Shown here: positions 42,601-52,200 of the stretch, one piece after another
How positions within the stretch are numbered: position 1 is the first letter of the stretch
Layout of the letters: every line of letters starts with the position of its first letter
NCBI GenBank assembly: GCA_028829895.1
Contig: CM054180.1
Coordinates: 110,200,635 to 110,264,634, forward strand
Direction: 5' to 3'
Origin: Sinotaia quadrata
Taxonomy: Eukaryota; Mollusca; Gastropoda; Architaenioglossa; Viviparidae
Length of the DNA stretch: 64,000 bases
Made by a program: the position numbers and the translations under genes
The notes under the pieces: model-generated
The model's database searches: none
What the model was told of the DNA's origin: nothing
Seen by the model: the letters and a program-made list of their open reading frames with translations, nothing else

Positions 42601-45177
42601 GTTTGTCGGACTTACATTATTTCTTTATTTTTGTGGACAAATTTTTTAGTGTTACGTTTGTCGGACTTACATTATTTCTTTATTTTTGTGGACAAACTGT
42701 TTTAGTGCTACGATTGTCGGACTTACATTATTTCTTTATTTTTGTGGACAAATTTTTAAGTGCTACGTTGAATGTTGATTTTGTGTTCTTTCATTAGTAA
42801 TTGCTATTATTTCTTTGATTGTTTGTGTGTACTGGTTTAAATTATTTTAATGTCGACTGTTTATGTGGTATGTTGTAATAATTTTTGTTTGAAAAATACT
42901 TAGATCTGCTGTTTGTTTGCTTTGAAATATCACTGTCGCTAAAAATAGTCATATTCTCATTACTTAGATCTGCTGTTTGTTTGCTTTAAAATATCACTAT
43001 CACTAAAAATAGTCATATTCTCATTGCACTTTTTCAGAGACATAAATAAGATTTTAAAGAAATTGTTTGAAGTCTGCAAACTTATTAATACAAAGATGAG
43101 ATATATAATGACTTTTAAAATTTTATTTCAATGCTTTGTTTGGGGTGTTACATACCAGCTCTTGTTTAACGATCCTATCTAAGTATCAGGATTAAAGTTA
43201 TTAATTTTAATATTCATACCTATACTGATCCTGTCTAAGTATCAGGATTAAAGTTATTAATTTTAATATTCATACCTATACTGATCCTGTCTAAGTATCA
43301 GGATTAAAGTTATTAATTTTAATATTCATACTTATACTGATCCTGTCTAAGTATCAGGATTAAAGTTATTAATTTTAATATTCATACCTATACTGATCCT
43401 GTCTATCAGGATTAAAGTTATTAATTTTAATATTCATACCTATACTGATCCTGTCTAAGTATCAGGATTAAAGTTATTAATTTTAATATTCATAACTGTA
43501 ATGATCCTGTCTAAATATCAGGATTAAAGTTATTAATTTTAATATTCATATATATACTGATCCTGTCTAAGTATCAGGATTAAAGTTATTAATTTTAATA
43601 TTCACACCTATACCTACGACAGACCAGTTGCCTAATTCACCCTTCATTCTTTACAGTTAGATCGCCATTGAGCTCTAGCACCTATTGTAAAGACAGATAA
43701 ATTCGTGTACATGCACGGGTTGGAAATAGTTATCTTAAAGTTATCTTAATCTGACTGATTACAACAGAGAAGATCATTCATATCACTCTCAGTTCTGCTC
43801 CCACCAACACCTTGGTGGCACTTATAATCGAGTCAATTCGTTGTAAAGATAACAAGAACAAAATTTAATAGAACATAATAAAAATAGAATAAGTAATCCG
43901 ATATTACAAAATTCCGAGACAGCTTATGTTGTCCATGATAGATTGTTTATTTAAATCCAAAACACTGTTTAGAGTCAATTGGCAGCCATGTCTCTTAGCT
44001 ATTTCCTCATGAAGGGAGAATACTCTGTGCGAAGTCATACACGACCAATCAGCGACCGACGCTATCGTTGCATGCAATGTGTCTTGGAAATCGTCTCAAA
44101 GTTTCTCCAGGAATGATAGACCTCAAGGAGGCAAAAAGGAAAAGCCCACTGGAATAGAGTATGGTTCCATCAGCAACGATTCCACACCAAATCTATCACG
44201 TTCCTTTGTGGCAGACAGAAATAGGGGTCCCTTACAATTGGACCTCGATCATTAATTTACAAATGGGATAAAATGTCCCACACTCACGTGGGTTACAATA
44301 ATTATAAAAGGTTTTACATTAATGCAGACTAAAAGAGCGTCCCGCTACATCCAACATACACATTACAATGAATTGAAATAACCACGGTAAATGCACACCA
44401 CGTGTTTAAATTTAACAGCATATATTTTCTATCAGTGCTGAACATTTTTGAAAGGAACGGCAATAGTTTTACATGTAAAAATCAATAAAAGAATACATGA
44501 ATATACCTACAAACACTCTTAATACAATACACATAACATCATATGCCTAACTTCTCTGCTGTAACTGCAGGCTAAGTCATTTCATTCACTCAATTATTTC
44601 TACCCTTGATATGGGTACGGTGTGCATGAATACCGTTTTAGTGCATTTTGGACCTCCTTATAGACCGTACGTATGCCTATGATTCTCAGTTTTAGCCTAC
44701 GTCATCAACAGGAAACATACCTCCATATACGGATATTGAGCATCTGTCAACAAGTTACCTTCCGCTATTCCCCCATTCATCCCTCAAATTTCAACTGCCC
44801 ATGCATGATGGTCGAGTGACCTATATCCTTGATGCATAACAAAAGGTTATTACATCATCGTTTGCAAGACTGGTTTTATGGTATGGTACTTGTTACAGAT
44901 AAATGAAAAAAAAATAATTTGTAAGAATTATTAATTAAAATCAGGGCATAATTTGCCAAGACTTATCTGACATGGAGTATCTCCTATTTCTGTTGACTCT
45001 TTGCAATATTATAAAACTCGGATAGAGATTGTTATTTGTGTTATAATAGCTGTTTTTACTTGTATACAAATATGTAAACTGAAACCCACAACCACATCAT
45101 AATGAAACATTAATTTTATAATATTATTTTGTTTTCATTTAATTTTTGTTTCAGATCACAACATCCAAAACTGTTAG
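28795..45177 (+). CDS. Six-exon gene for a secreted protein with three ShKT domains
   Basis: Coding exons are 28795-28858, 32655-32762, 36459-36515, 36965-37135, 40256-40372 and 45155-45177, summing to 540 nt (179 codons plus TAG). All introns are GT/AG and phase 1. The ATG has A at -3. Residues 1-20 are a signal peptide (hydrophobic run ending VQG). ShKT cysteines are at 25/33/38/49/53/56, 101/111/117/126/130/133 and 137/146/156/165/169/172, each ending in the family's C-x3-C-x2-C. Residues 58-100 are a Thr/Ser/Glu-rich linker, likely O-glycosylated. A last cysteine, C179, lies outside the domains. ShKT modules are compact three-disulfide folds found in secreted proteases, mucus and immune-type proteins as well as in anemone channel blockers. 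Here they stand alone, with no enzyme domain, so the role (adhesion, defence, mucus or matrix) is unknown and toxicity is not implied. Confidence 0.88.
30060..30268. repeat. 20-bp tandem array, about 10 copies
   Basis: The unit is aagccacataaggaaaagaa. Minus-strand frames rich in Phe/Leu arise from it and are not real membrane proteins. Confidence 0.92.
31252..31604. repeat. 17-bp tandem array, about 20 copies
   Basis: The unit is gacgatggcaatagaat, with ggtaat and gataat variants. One copy carries an extra base. Confidence 0.93.
32035..32087. repeat. (CA)n(CGCA)n tract
   Basis: CA dinucleotides followed by CGCA tetramers. Confidence 0.94.
32655..32762 (+). CDS. ShKT gene exon 2 (first ShKT domain)
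   Basis: The acceptor is tttacag before 32655 and the donor is gtaagt at 32763. The exon is 108 nt, phase 1 to phase 1. It carries all six cysteines of domain 1 with spacing C-x7-C-x4-C-x10-C-x3-C-x2-C, ending VCPHLCGFC. The second half has the ShKT-typical Met five residues before the fourth cysteine. Confidence 0.9.
33150..33775. repeat. 45-bp tandem array, about 14 copies
   Basis: The unit contains ggttgtagtcctttacttgt and aggtttgtttcatgg. Confidence 0.93.
33998..34131. repeat. 21-bp tandem array, six copies
   Basis: The unit is gtgcaggtagccagtgaagtt. Being a multiple of three, it makes repeat peptides in all open frames. Confidence 0.92.
34335..34475. repeat. About 32-bp tandem array, four copies
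   Basis: The unit contains aggtctactttcttacatac and tcgttgttaaat. Confidence 0.85.
34728..35446. repeat. 41-bp tandem array, about 18 copies, with TATA and CRE-like cores
   Basis: The unit contains gtctcactatataaacacgt and cattatcttgagtagaggcg. Most copies hold TATATAAA and ACGTCAT side by side. Several copies lack the gtaga block, so lengths alternate. Confidence 0.93.
36172..36236. repeat. (GT)n tract
   Basis: GT run with GC interruptions. Confidence 0.93.
36459..36515 (+). CDS. ShKT gene exon 3 (Thr-rich linker)
   Basis: This 57-nt exon lies between aattaaag and gttagt. It encodes 19 residues dominated by Thr and Glu (ETTTT then ETTTEQSR). It is phase 1 to phase 1, so it could be skipped without breaking the frame. 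The acceptor has a weak pyrimidine tract, and with the small size this makes it the least certain exon of the gene. Confidence 0.72.
36591..36712. repeat. (ATCT)n microsatellite
   Basis: About 30 tetramers within the 449-base intron 3 of the ShKT gene. Confidence 0.96.
36965..37135 (+). CDS. ShKT gene exon 4 (linker and second ShKT domain)
   Basis: The acceptor is accaacag and the donor is gtcagt at 37136. The first half extends the Thr/Ser/Pro linker. The second half is domain 2, with C-x9-C-x5-C-x8-C-x3-C-x2-C, ending VCKKTCGLC. The exon is 171 nt and phase 1 to phase 1. Confidence 0.88.
37136..40255 (+). other. Intron 4 of the ShKT gene
   Basis: A 3.1-kb intron. The part at 37316-39200 has mixed AT-rich and GC-richer blocks, like old inserted elements. 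A 25-bp direct repeat (ctttcactggtactgaata) lies at about 38206 and 38261. No element class is identifiable. An (AG)n tract closes it at 40037-40122. Confidence 0.5.
40037..40122. repeat. (AG)n tract
   Basis: Interrupted AG run after GACA tetramers. Confidence 0.93.
40256..40372 (+). CDS. ShKT gene exon 5 (third ShKT domain)
   Basis: The acceptor is catttgcag and the donor is gtgagt at 40373. The exon encodes domain 3 with C-x8-C-x9-C-x8-C-x3-C-x2-C, ending VCQKFCNLC. It begins almost directly after domain 2, with three residues between the two domains. The C2-C3 loop is longer than in the other two domains. Confidence 0.88.
41097..41180. repeat. 28-bp tandem array, three copies
   Basis: The unit contains aagaccagcacagtgcgcgc. 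Confidence 0.92.
42486..42770. repeat. About 58-bp tandem array, five copies
   Basis: The unit contains tttgtggacaaattttttag and gctacgtttgtcgg. Confidence 0.9.
42898..43024. repeat. 63-bp direct duplication
   Basis: Two copies of a unit with acttagatctgctgtttg differ at about three positions. Confidence 0.9.
43165..43608. repeat. 58-bp tandem array, eight copies
   Basis: The unit contains gatcctgtctaagtatcagg and attaaagttattaatttt. One copy lacks five bases. Confidence 0.93.
45155..45177 (+). CDS. ShKT gene exon 6 (seven-residue tail and stop)
   Basis: The acceptor follows a strong pyrimidine tract (tttttgtttcag). Joined in phase 1 it adds HHNIQNC and then TAG at 45175-45177. It supplies an extra cysteine outside the three domains. 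Because it is so short, its assignment rests on the phase, the acceptor quality and polyadenylation signals just downstream. Confidence 0.7.
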
Positions 45178-45327
45178 ATGTAAGCACAACAAGATTCGAA
45201 ATATTTACAAAGCAACAAATGTGAAATGTAATAGATTTATTTCTGTTCAAGACAAAAATCCACATGTCGACATTTCTACTAAATAACCTTCAACAGGACG
45301 ACAACGGCAGTAGTACACCAGAAGGAC

Positions 45328-45740
45328 AATAAAAATAATAAAGTAATATCTGACGAATATGTCTAAATAGAAGCCACACATAGGAGGTGCTGCTTGTGCA
45401 TTACTTTTTCTCAGTTAGGTGGAAGGCGATTTAAATTATTTATGTACAATACTGTCCAGTTCAAATAAAACGAGAAGCTAAGGTAAGACAATGTCAAGTG
45501 TTGTGTACATCAGACAATTTACAGGAGTACACACTCACAACAATTGATTTCTACAGAGCAAATTCCGTAACTATTTTCTGTGCACGATTCAATGTATTAG
45601 CATACCGTTTTACTGAACGTCGGCATTTGTATTTCTTTCTTTCTAGTATTTATTGTATAATCATTTTGAAAGTCATTTGCTTTGAACTGTGCTTGATAAT
45701 TAAAATTGAATGAAGGCAATTAAACAACTGTTTCAATAAA
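45328..45740 (+). terminator. Polyadenylation signals after the ShKT gene
   Basis: AATAAA occurs at 45328-45333, 45337-45342, 45464-45469 and 45735-45740, that is 150 to 560 bases after the stop codon. Any could end the transcript, and I cannot choose between them without RNA data. Confidence 0.5.
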
Positions 45741-45855
45741 TCTCTCTCTTGATCACAAGCTAGATACATACATACAATTGTACTGACGGGCTCTGTGGAT
45801 TTATCTTCATTCCTTTATTCTCCTTGCTAATTCTCCATCCATATAACTCTGCCAA

Positions 45856-45902
45856 TCCATCCATCCATCCATCCATCCATCCATCCATCCATCCATCCAT
45901 CC

Positions 45903-45963
<61 letters not shown>
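45856..45963. repeat. (CCAT)n then (CTAT)n microsatellite
   Basis: It runs directly into the left end of the foldback element. Confidence 0.95.
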
Positions 45964-45964
<1 letters not shown>

Positions 45965-46551
45965 GACACCAACGCCACTTAGTTAATGATTATGATTATT
46001 ATTATTAATTAATCTTTCATTAATAATTACAAGTGGTGAGAATCTTAATTTATGTTATTAATAATTCTCCAGAAGACATCACTCGTCTCTCTCACTTGGC
46101 AGATATGCAGGCGCTGTAAACGTTGTTTCCCTTCCACATCATTAAAGACATCTTTCTTCTTTAACATAAGATTATCAATGTGCATAAGAAGGTCAATATA
46201 TTTATTTAATCAACAATCAAATAACCTAATATTTCTTCTCTAAAATTTAGAGAAGAAAGTGGGTGGGTGGTGGCTCGATAAATATAGATTAAAGATGGAT
46301 TTGTCTTCTTCTTTAGTAAGACGTTTTCCACTTACAAAATATTGTGTGATTTTGTAAAGGTTTATCTTTAATGTTGTAGAAGAAAGAAAACGTTTACAGT
46401 GCCCGCATATCTGCCAAGTGAGTGAGACGAGTGGTGTCAGCAGGAGGATCATTCATAAAATAAATTAAGATTTCTCATCATTTCAATTAGTTTTGAAGGA
46501 TTAATTTAATTAATAATAATAATATCCATTACCTAAGTGGCGTTGACGTCA
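45964..46551. mobile_element. 588-bp inverted-repeat (foldback/MITE-like) element
   Basis: The left arm, about 45964-46150, and the right arm, about 46364-46551, are inverted copies of each other along nearly 190 bases. For example, tcacttggcagatatgc in the left arm corresponds to gcatatctgccaagtga in the right. The ends are TGACACCAACGCCACTTAG and the complement of CTAAGTGGCGTTGACGTCA. A central palindrome (tttcttctctaaa / tttagagaagaaa) lies at 46232-46258. No transposase is encoded and no clear target duplication is seen, since a (CTAT)n tract abuts the left end. Confidence 0.75.
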
Positions 46552-48057
46552 CAATATCAAGAGCAAAATGCATGAAATATTTCTAAATCCATTCTCTCTC
46601 AAACATTCAATTAACTCACTAACAGCCACCTTTCATGACCGGACTTCTTGCCGCAACAAATTCAAGTGGTCATACAATAGAATTCTCTAAAGCAGGTCAA
46701 CTTTTAATCTCAGTCTATTAGCTTTCTTTTTCCTGTCATTGTTTTTATTTGTAGTTGTTGTCTGTATTTTTTCCTCTCTTGGTATGTTTGGGGTCTGGCT
46801 TTTCTTTTCTTTTATTGTGGTTGATGATTGCAAAAGAAAGCCTCTTGTTTTTTATTTTTTCCATCTGCATGAAGTTGGCTTTTGTTGTTGTTGGAATTTT
46901 TCACATGATTGTTGTTTGGGCGGTGTTGTCTATCGATGGTGGTTTTCCTGACGTTGAGATGAGTTTTTTAAGAGCCCCTTGAAGTGCCATAGCATTCTGA
47001 GTGACTTTGCTAACTAGGTCTATATATTCTTGTTTTTCTTCTAACGTTTAGAAAAATACTCCATATTAGGTCAGAGCAAGTTTTGTCCAGTTCTTGATTG
47101 CCTGACTTAATTTTAAAGTCATTAAGTTTGAATGTACTTTTTCCCATGGACCCATCACAGAATACAGGACCCAATCTATTACGTGGTTCGAAGTATCGCG
47201 TCCTTCATCACAGTCTTCTTCTTTATTCGCCTCTTTCTCATACACTTCCTGCCCTTAAAAGGGCAAAGGAGTGGCTAGGGCTGACGCTCAAGTGACTCTT
47301 TTCCAGGGTAGTTTCTAGATCTCAGTAGGCCGAAGGATTGAAACAAACTGGAGAGAAGTAAGGTGCGTCCTTTCACTACGAAGTGAGCATGTGATGCTTT
47401 CAGATGTTTTTGATGTTTTTGACTTATAAAAGCACTTCCGTTCACGTACAATGCCTATCATCGGGACAGCAATGTTTACATAGTGTCATACGTATAAACC
47501 TTAAATAAAGGTGTGTTTTACATACCCTAAAACGATTCACATTCGCACATACATACATACATGTAAACCATAGCATGCAGTCACTTACACTTTAAATAAA
47601 GACGGTGCACTTACGTTCTGTTAAATAAACAACAAGACCTTTTATAATCTTTATTTATTTGCTTTATAATCTTATCTGTAGAAAGCAAAATTACAAAGTT
47701 ATTGAATAATATGCAAGACAAATTAAGCAAAGCTTATTTTCTTAAAAGACAAAATGTATTCCAAACTATTTCATAATAAAGAAACGTCTAAAAGCAAAGT
47801 CAGTGAAACATAGGAAACATAATTTTACTCTTGGAAAAAGTTAGCAAAATCTAAGATAAAAATTGAATATTGTATTCCTGAAAAATAAATAATCAACAAT
47901 TAGAAATAATTCATGCCATTTGAATATTTGTGAAAAGCATGATGTATGCTTTCACAGTTTATGCTATTCAAGCATGCTAGGAATATGTGATTTTATACCG
48001 GGGTAGGGGGGGAGGGGAGAGAGAGAGTTGACAATTGACTTCCTGGTTTTCAGTTTT
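46552..48057. other. Intergenic, no gene recognised
   Basis: Lies between the convergent ShKT and FPGS-like genes. Contains a minus-strand AATAAA candidate at about 47650 and a short AG run at 48017. Confidence 0.5.
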
Positions 48058-48297
48058 TACCTAGACATATGGGTCATTTTTATCTAGACATATGGGTCAT
48101 TTTTATCTAGACATATGGGTCATTTTTATCTAGACATATGGGTCATTTTTATCTAGACATATGGGTCATTTTTATCTAGACATATGGGTCATTTTTATCT
48201 AGACATATGGGTCATTTTTATCTAGACATATGGGTCATTTTTATCTAGACATATGGGTCATTTTTATCTAGACATATGGGTCATTTTTATCTAGACA
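48058..48297. repeat. 23-bp tandem array, 11 near-perfect copies
   Basis: The unit is ctagacatatgggtcatttt followed by tat. Variation is confined to the end copies. It lies 0.7 kb beyond the FPGS-like stop codon. Confidence 0.96.
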
Positions 48298-48604
48298 TAA
48301 CTCAGAAATACTAAGCTCGGGTAATCCAAGTAAATCTTGATTCTCTGCGGAATATTGTTTGCAACAAAATGTTATTTTCTTCACTTTATATCTACTTGTA
48401 CAGTTTAAAATGTTTTCATGGAAAAATATAGTTAACACCATAAGCATCATAAAACTGAAAGTAATTCGACATAGATGTCTCGGCAATTGATCTGATTTAA
48501 CAAACTTCACAAACAAATCGAGCATAATGCCTGAAAGACATAAATGTAAGACATGTACTAAGTTAAAAAGAATAGGGTAAATGAAAATACGTCAATAAAA
48601 TGTG

Positions 48605-49030
48605 ACTCAATATACTCTCTAACCATTATTTGAAAATTCAGTAAAATGTTCATTGGAAAGTATTAATTATAGTATTATTAAGAAAAACAAAGTACAAAAA
48701 TTAGATATGACTTAATATACATATTAGTAATTAATTTAAAACACTTCTGTATAAATGTTCATTAGTAAATACTAATGTGTAAAATAAAATAATCAATTAG
48801 ATATGACTTTATATGCACTTTAGTAATTAATTTAAAGCACTTCTGATACACTGTTCATTAGTATTACTACTAAAACAAAAAGCATCAATTAATTATGATT
48901 TAACACACTTTAGTTATTAATTAAAACACTCCTGTAAAACTGTTCATTAGTATCACTAGTAAAACAAAAAGCATCAATTAAATATGACAATACACTTTAG
49001 TTCTTAATTAAAACACTTCTGTAAAACTGT
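48605..49030. repeat. Degenerate 105-118-bp tandem repeat, four copies
   Basis: Each copy has cactttagtaattaattta, acacttctg and tgttcattagta. It abuts the FPGS-like stop codon. Confidence 0.75.
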
Positions 49031-49033
49031 TCA

Positions 49034-49275
49034 TTAGAAATTCATGAATGGATCGAGCAGTTGAAGAGCACCTGCAATCAACAGTGGGTTGCCGGTCACT
49101 AACACTTGGATATGTGTCGCATCTGTAAATCGTTCTCTTATACGTCCAAGCGCTAAGGCAAGAGAGCGGAAAACCTCTGAATGGGATTGTTCCTGTGGAA
49201 GCAGTGACCACGCCTCCTGCTGAGTGACTGCTCTCTGATACTCTACCTCCGGGTCTACCGTAAAATCATCGTGAT
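49034..49275 (-). CDS. FPGS: FPGS-like terminal exon with stop codon
   Basis: The acceptor is aaataaaaacag. The exon is 242 nt: two bases to complete a codon, 79 codons and TAA at 49036-49034. It encodes [14 protein letters not shown] and the C-terminal strand-helix [20 protein letters not shown] before DPFMNF. A minus-strand AATAAA (tttatt at 47650-47655) is a distant polyadenylation candidate; none lies nearer. Confidence 0.9.
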
Positions 49276-52200
49276 CTGTTTTTATTTAAAAATAAAGAAA
49301 CGGTATAATTATTTATCCAAATTACGAATTTTGTATTTCTGGGGAGAAAAATGGACTATGGATTTGTACTTACTTGAAGCATTGCGTCATTTAGCAATTT
49401 TATTACAATGATAAATCGCATGCAAAACAAATTCACATGCACAATAACTTTTATACCAGCAAACTAAAATATAAATATGTGTCATGAAACGAAATTTCAT
49501 TCGGGATTACAATTCAACATTTGAAGTTAAAATGATAAATAGACAGTGTAAATGTAAACACACTTAGCGAAACAAAGAGCACCAGAACACATAAATAAAA
49601 AAAATACTTCAACCATCACCACATATACACTGTCGGATCCAAAAGCAAAATATTAACAGGGGCAGCAGCACATACACCCACATTCACACAAACATACAAA
49701 TTAGATAAAAGACATTCAATACTAACAGCAGAACTAGAAGCAATCCGAAAAGCGCTGACAATAGCAAGAAACACCCTAACAACCAAAACACAAATACTCA
49801 TACTCACAGACTCACTAACATCACTACAAAATTTGGCTAACCCCTTCCAAACCACAAGAGCACAAATCACCAATGCAATAAGCAAAAAAAATAACTACAC
49901 TAGAAAAAAAAGAATAAACATAACAGGAAATGAAACAGCGGACAAAGGAGCAAAATATGGAAGCAAACAGGGAATACCTCCAAACACCCCAATACATATA
50001 CCAGAACTGCAAGCACAAATAAAACAAATCTTTAAAAACAAGTTCCCCACCCCACCCCACCCATACTTAACGAACATAATACACAACAGAGCAATAAGAT
50101 ACAACTCCACAAGATTTACACATAACCTAAACAATGAACCAAAATCATGCACGCACTGTCGAACATACAGCACAATAGAACACTTTCTACTACATTGTTA
50201 CAAATACAGAGGAGAAAGAAAATGCTTGACTAAAACAATGAGACTATTACATTTACCAGTTACCACACAAACACTACTCTTTCCAAATAAATATCACCAA
50301 AATCACATACACCAAGCCATCATCACATATCTCATTCACACAAACACACTTCACCCTCTATAAAAATAAATATTAATAAAACCCACCACACACACACCAT
50401 TACATAATAAGTAATAAAAAAGAAAATCACAAACTGAAAGGAAGTTACAAATAGCTTCCTCACATTAAAAAAATTCTATACATATATTAACACAATTCCT
50501 AGGAAAAACAATGCATACAATCATTGACACACTAATAAATCATATAAGTAAACTGTAAACAATGACAGGCAATTGGAAAACTACTTCCATAACCTCCATA
50601 AATCTTCCTCATTTTTTTTTTTAAGAACAGTACTACCCTCCTAGAATAACAGAGTAAGGAGGAAGGCCCCACAGGAACTCTACAGAAACTGAGTCGGATA
50701 AAAGACCTGATTTAAAATATGTCAGGCTATCGCCCCATAAATACATATGTCTTACTGCTTGTATCGGCATTTACAGGTGAATTAGGACGCAGTTTGGAAA
50801 TGCATTTGAAACTAAACGCATTAATGCAAGTCAACCCACGTAGTATATGGCAATAAACATAAATATGTCTTGCATTATCTCTACTGAAGTTAGTATAGTA
50901 TTTCTATATTTTTTGGTTCTGCATATAAGGGGTTAATCGCATTGAAATGAGAGAGCATAATGAGACTAGATTTACTTTACTTAAGTGTGACTGGTACTAG
51001 AGTTAACAAGGTGATAGAGTGATGATGACGGGCAGATTAAGTAATTAAATAACAGTAAATATCAAAGCACGATAACGGTAACATTATCAAATGTTTACAA
51101 ATTGCCTGCCAAATGTCGACTGGAAAGAAATAAGTGCCTATCACAAATACAATTTAAATATAATTATTATTTTCGTTATTTTTAAATTTTTTATGAATAA
51201 GATCACGATACAAATATAAAATTACTGTGTATGTACGTATGTGTGGTGTGGGGGGTGCAGTAAAACACTAAAACACTACCCCTGTTAGTTGTTTTAAATA
51301 AGAACAAAGTAAGTTATGCAAACAGGACACATTGTATTTATAGATGTGCTGCTAAGTAGGCGAATTTTATGACAGAAGGAATTCGAAATGTGAATGCACT
51401 ATTTTTTAACCAAAAGCTTAGCTATTCCAGTAAACGTATACTTGGAAATGTACAAAAATAATCCCTGCAACAAAATGTTTGACAACAGTAAGAAGAAAAA
51501 TAACATTCATGTTCACGAATGACAAATGATTTCTCTTAAACTATTTCCACGTAACTAATTTTTTAATCTGATTTGTACTTGAGTGTTTTTACAGCTACCC
51601 GAAAGATAACGAGTAAAATATTGATGTAATAAATAAAATGCAGCATCATTCTCTGTACGCTGAGAAAATATGTACATTTGTCTAAAGCAACTATAATGTA
51701 TAGTTTAAATCATGCAAATGAACGAGTTGCTCCTAATGTGACTACAGCAGTATATAAATAAATGAGTTGTTCCTAATGTGACTACAGCAGTTTATAAATG
51801 AATGAGTTGCTCCTAATGTGACTACAGCAGTATATAAATAAATGAGTTGCTCCTAACGTGACTACAGCAGTTTATAAATGAATGAGTTGTTCCTAATGTG
51901 ACTATAGCAGTATAGTAATGAATGAGTTGTTCCTAATGTGACTAAAGCAGTATAGAAATAAATGAGTTGTTCCTAATGTGACTACAGCAGTATATAAATG
52001 AATGAGTTGTTCCTAATGTGACTACAGCAGTACATAAAATAATGCCAGTGCAACATTACTGACGTACTTCGACGTACCAAATATTGATACAGATATTTAT
52101 ATTGCGATCTTCAGTTTACTGTTAACACATCATACTTTTTATCCTTGGATCCTTGTGTAAGTTTTGTTTTGGAAAATGTTCATGCAGAAATCTAGAGAAT

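Larger units (their letters stand above)
40373..45154 (+). other. Intron 5 of the ShKT gene
   Basis: A 4.8-kb intron with 28-, 58-, 63- and 58-bp arrays in its first two thirds. 43.6-45.15 kb is unique, AT-rich and without a recognised exon. Confidence 0.6.
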
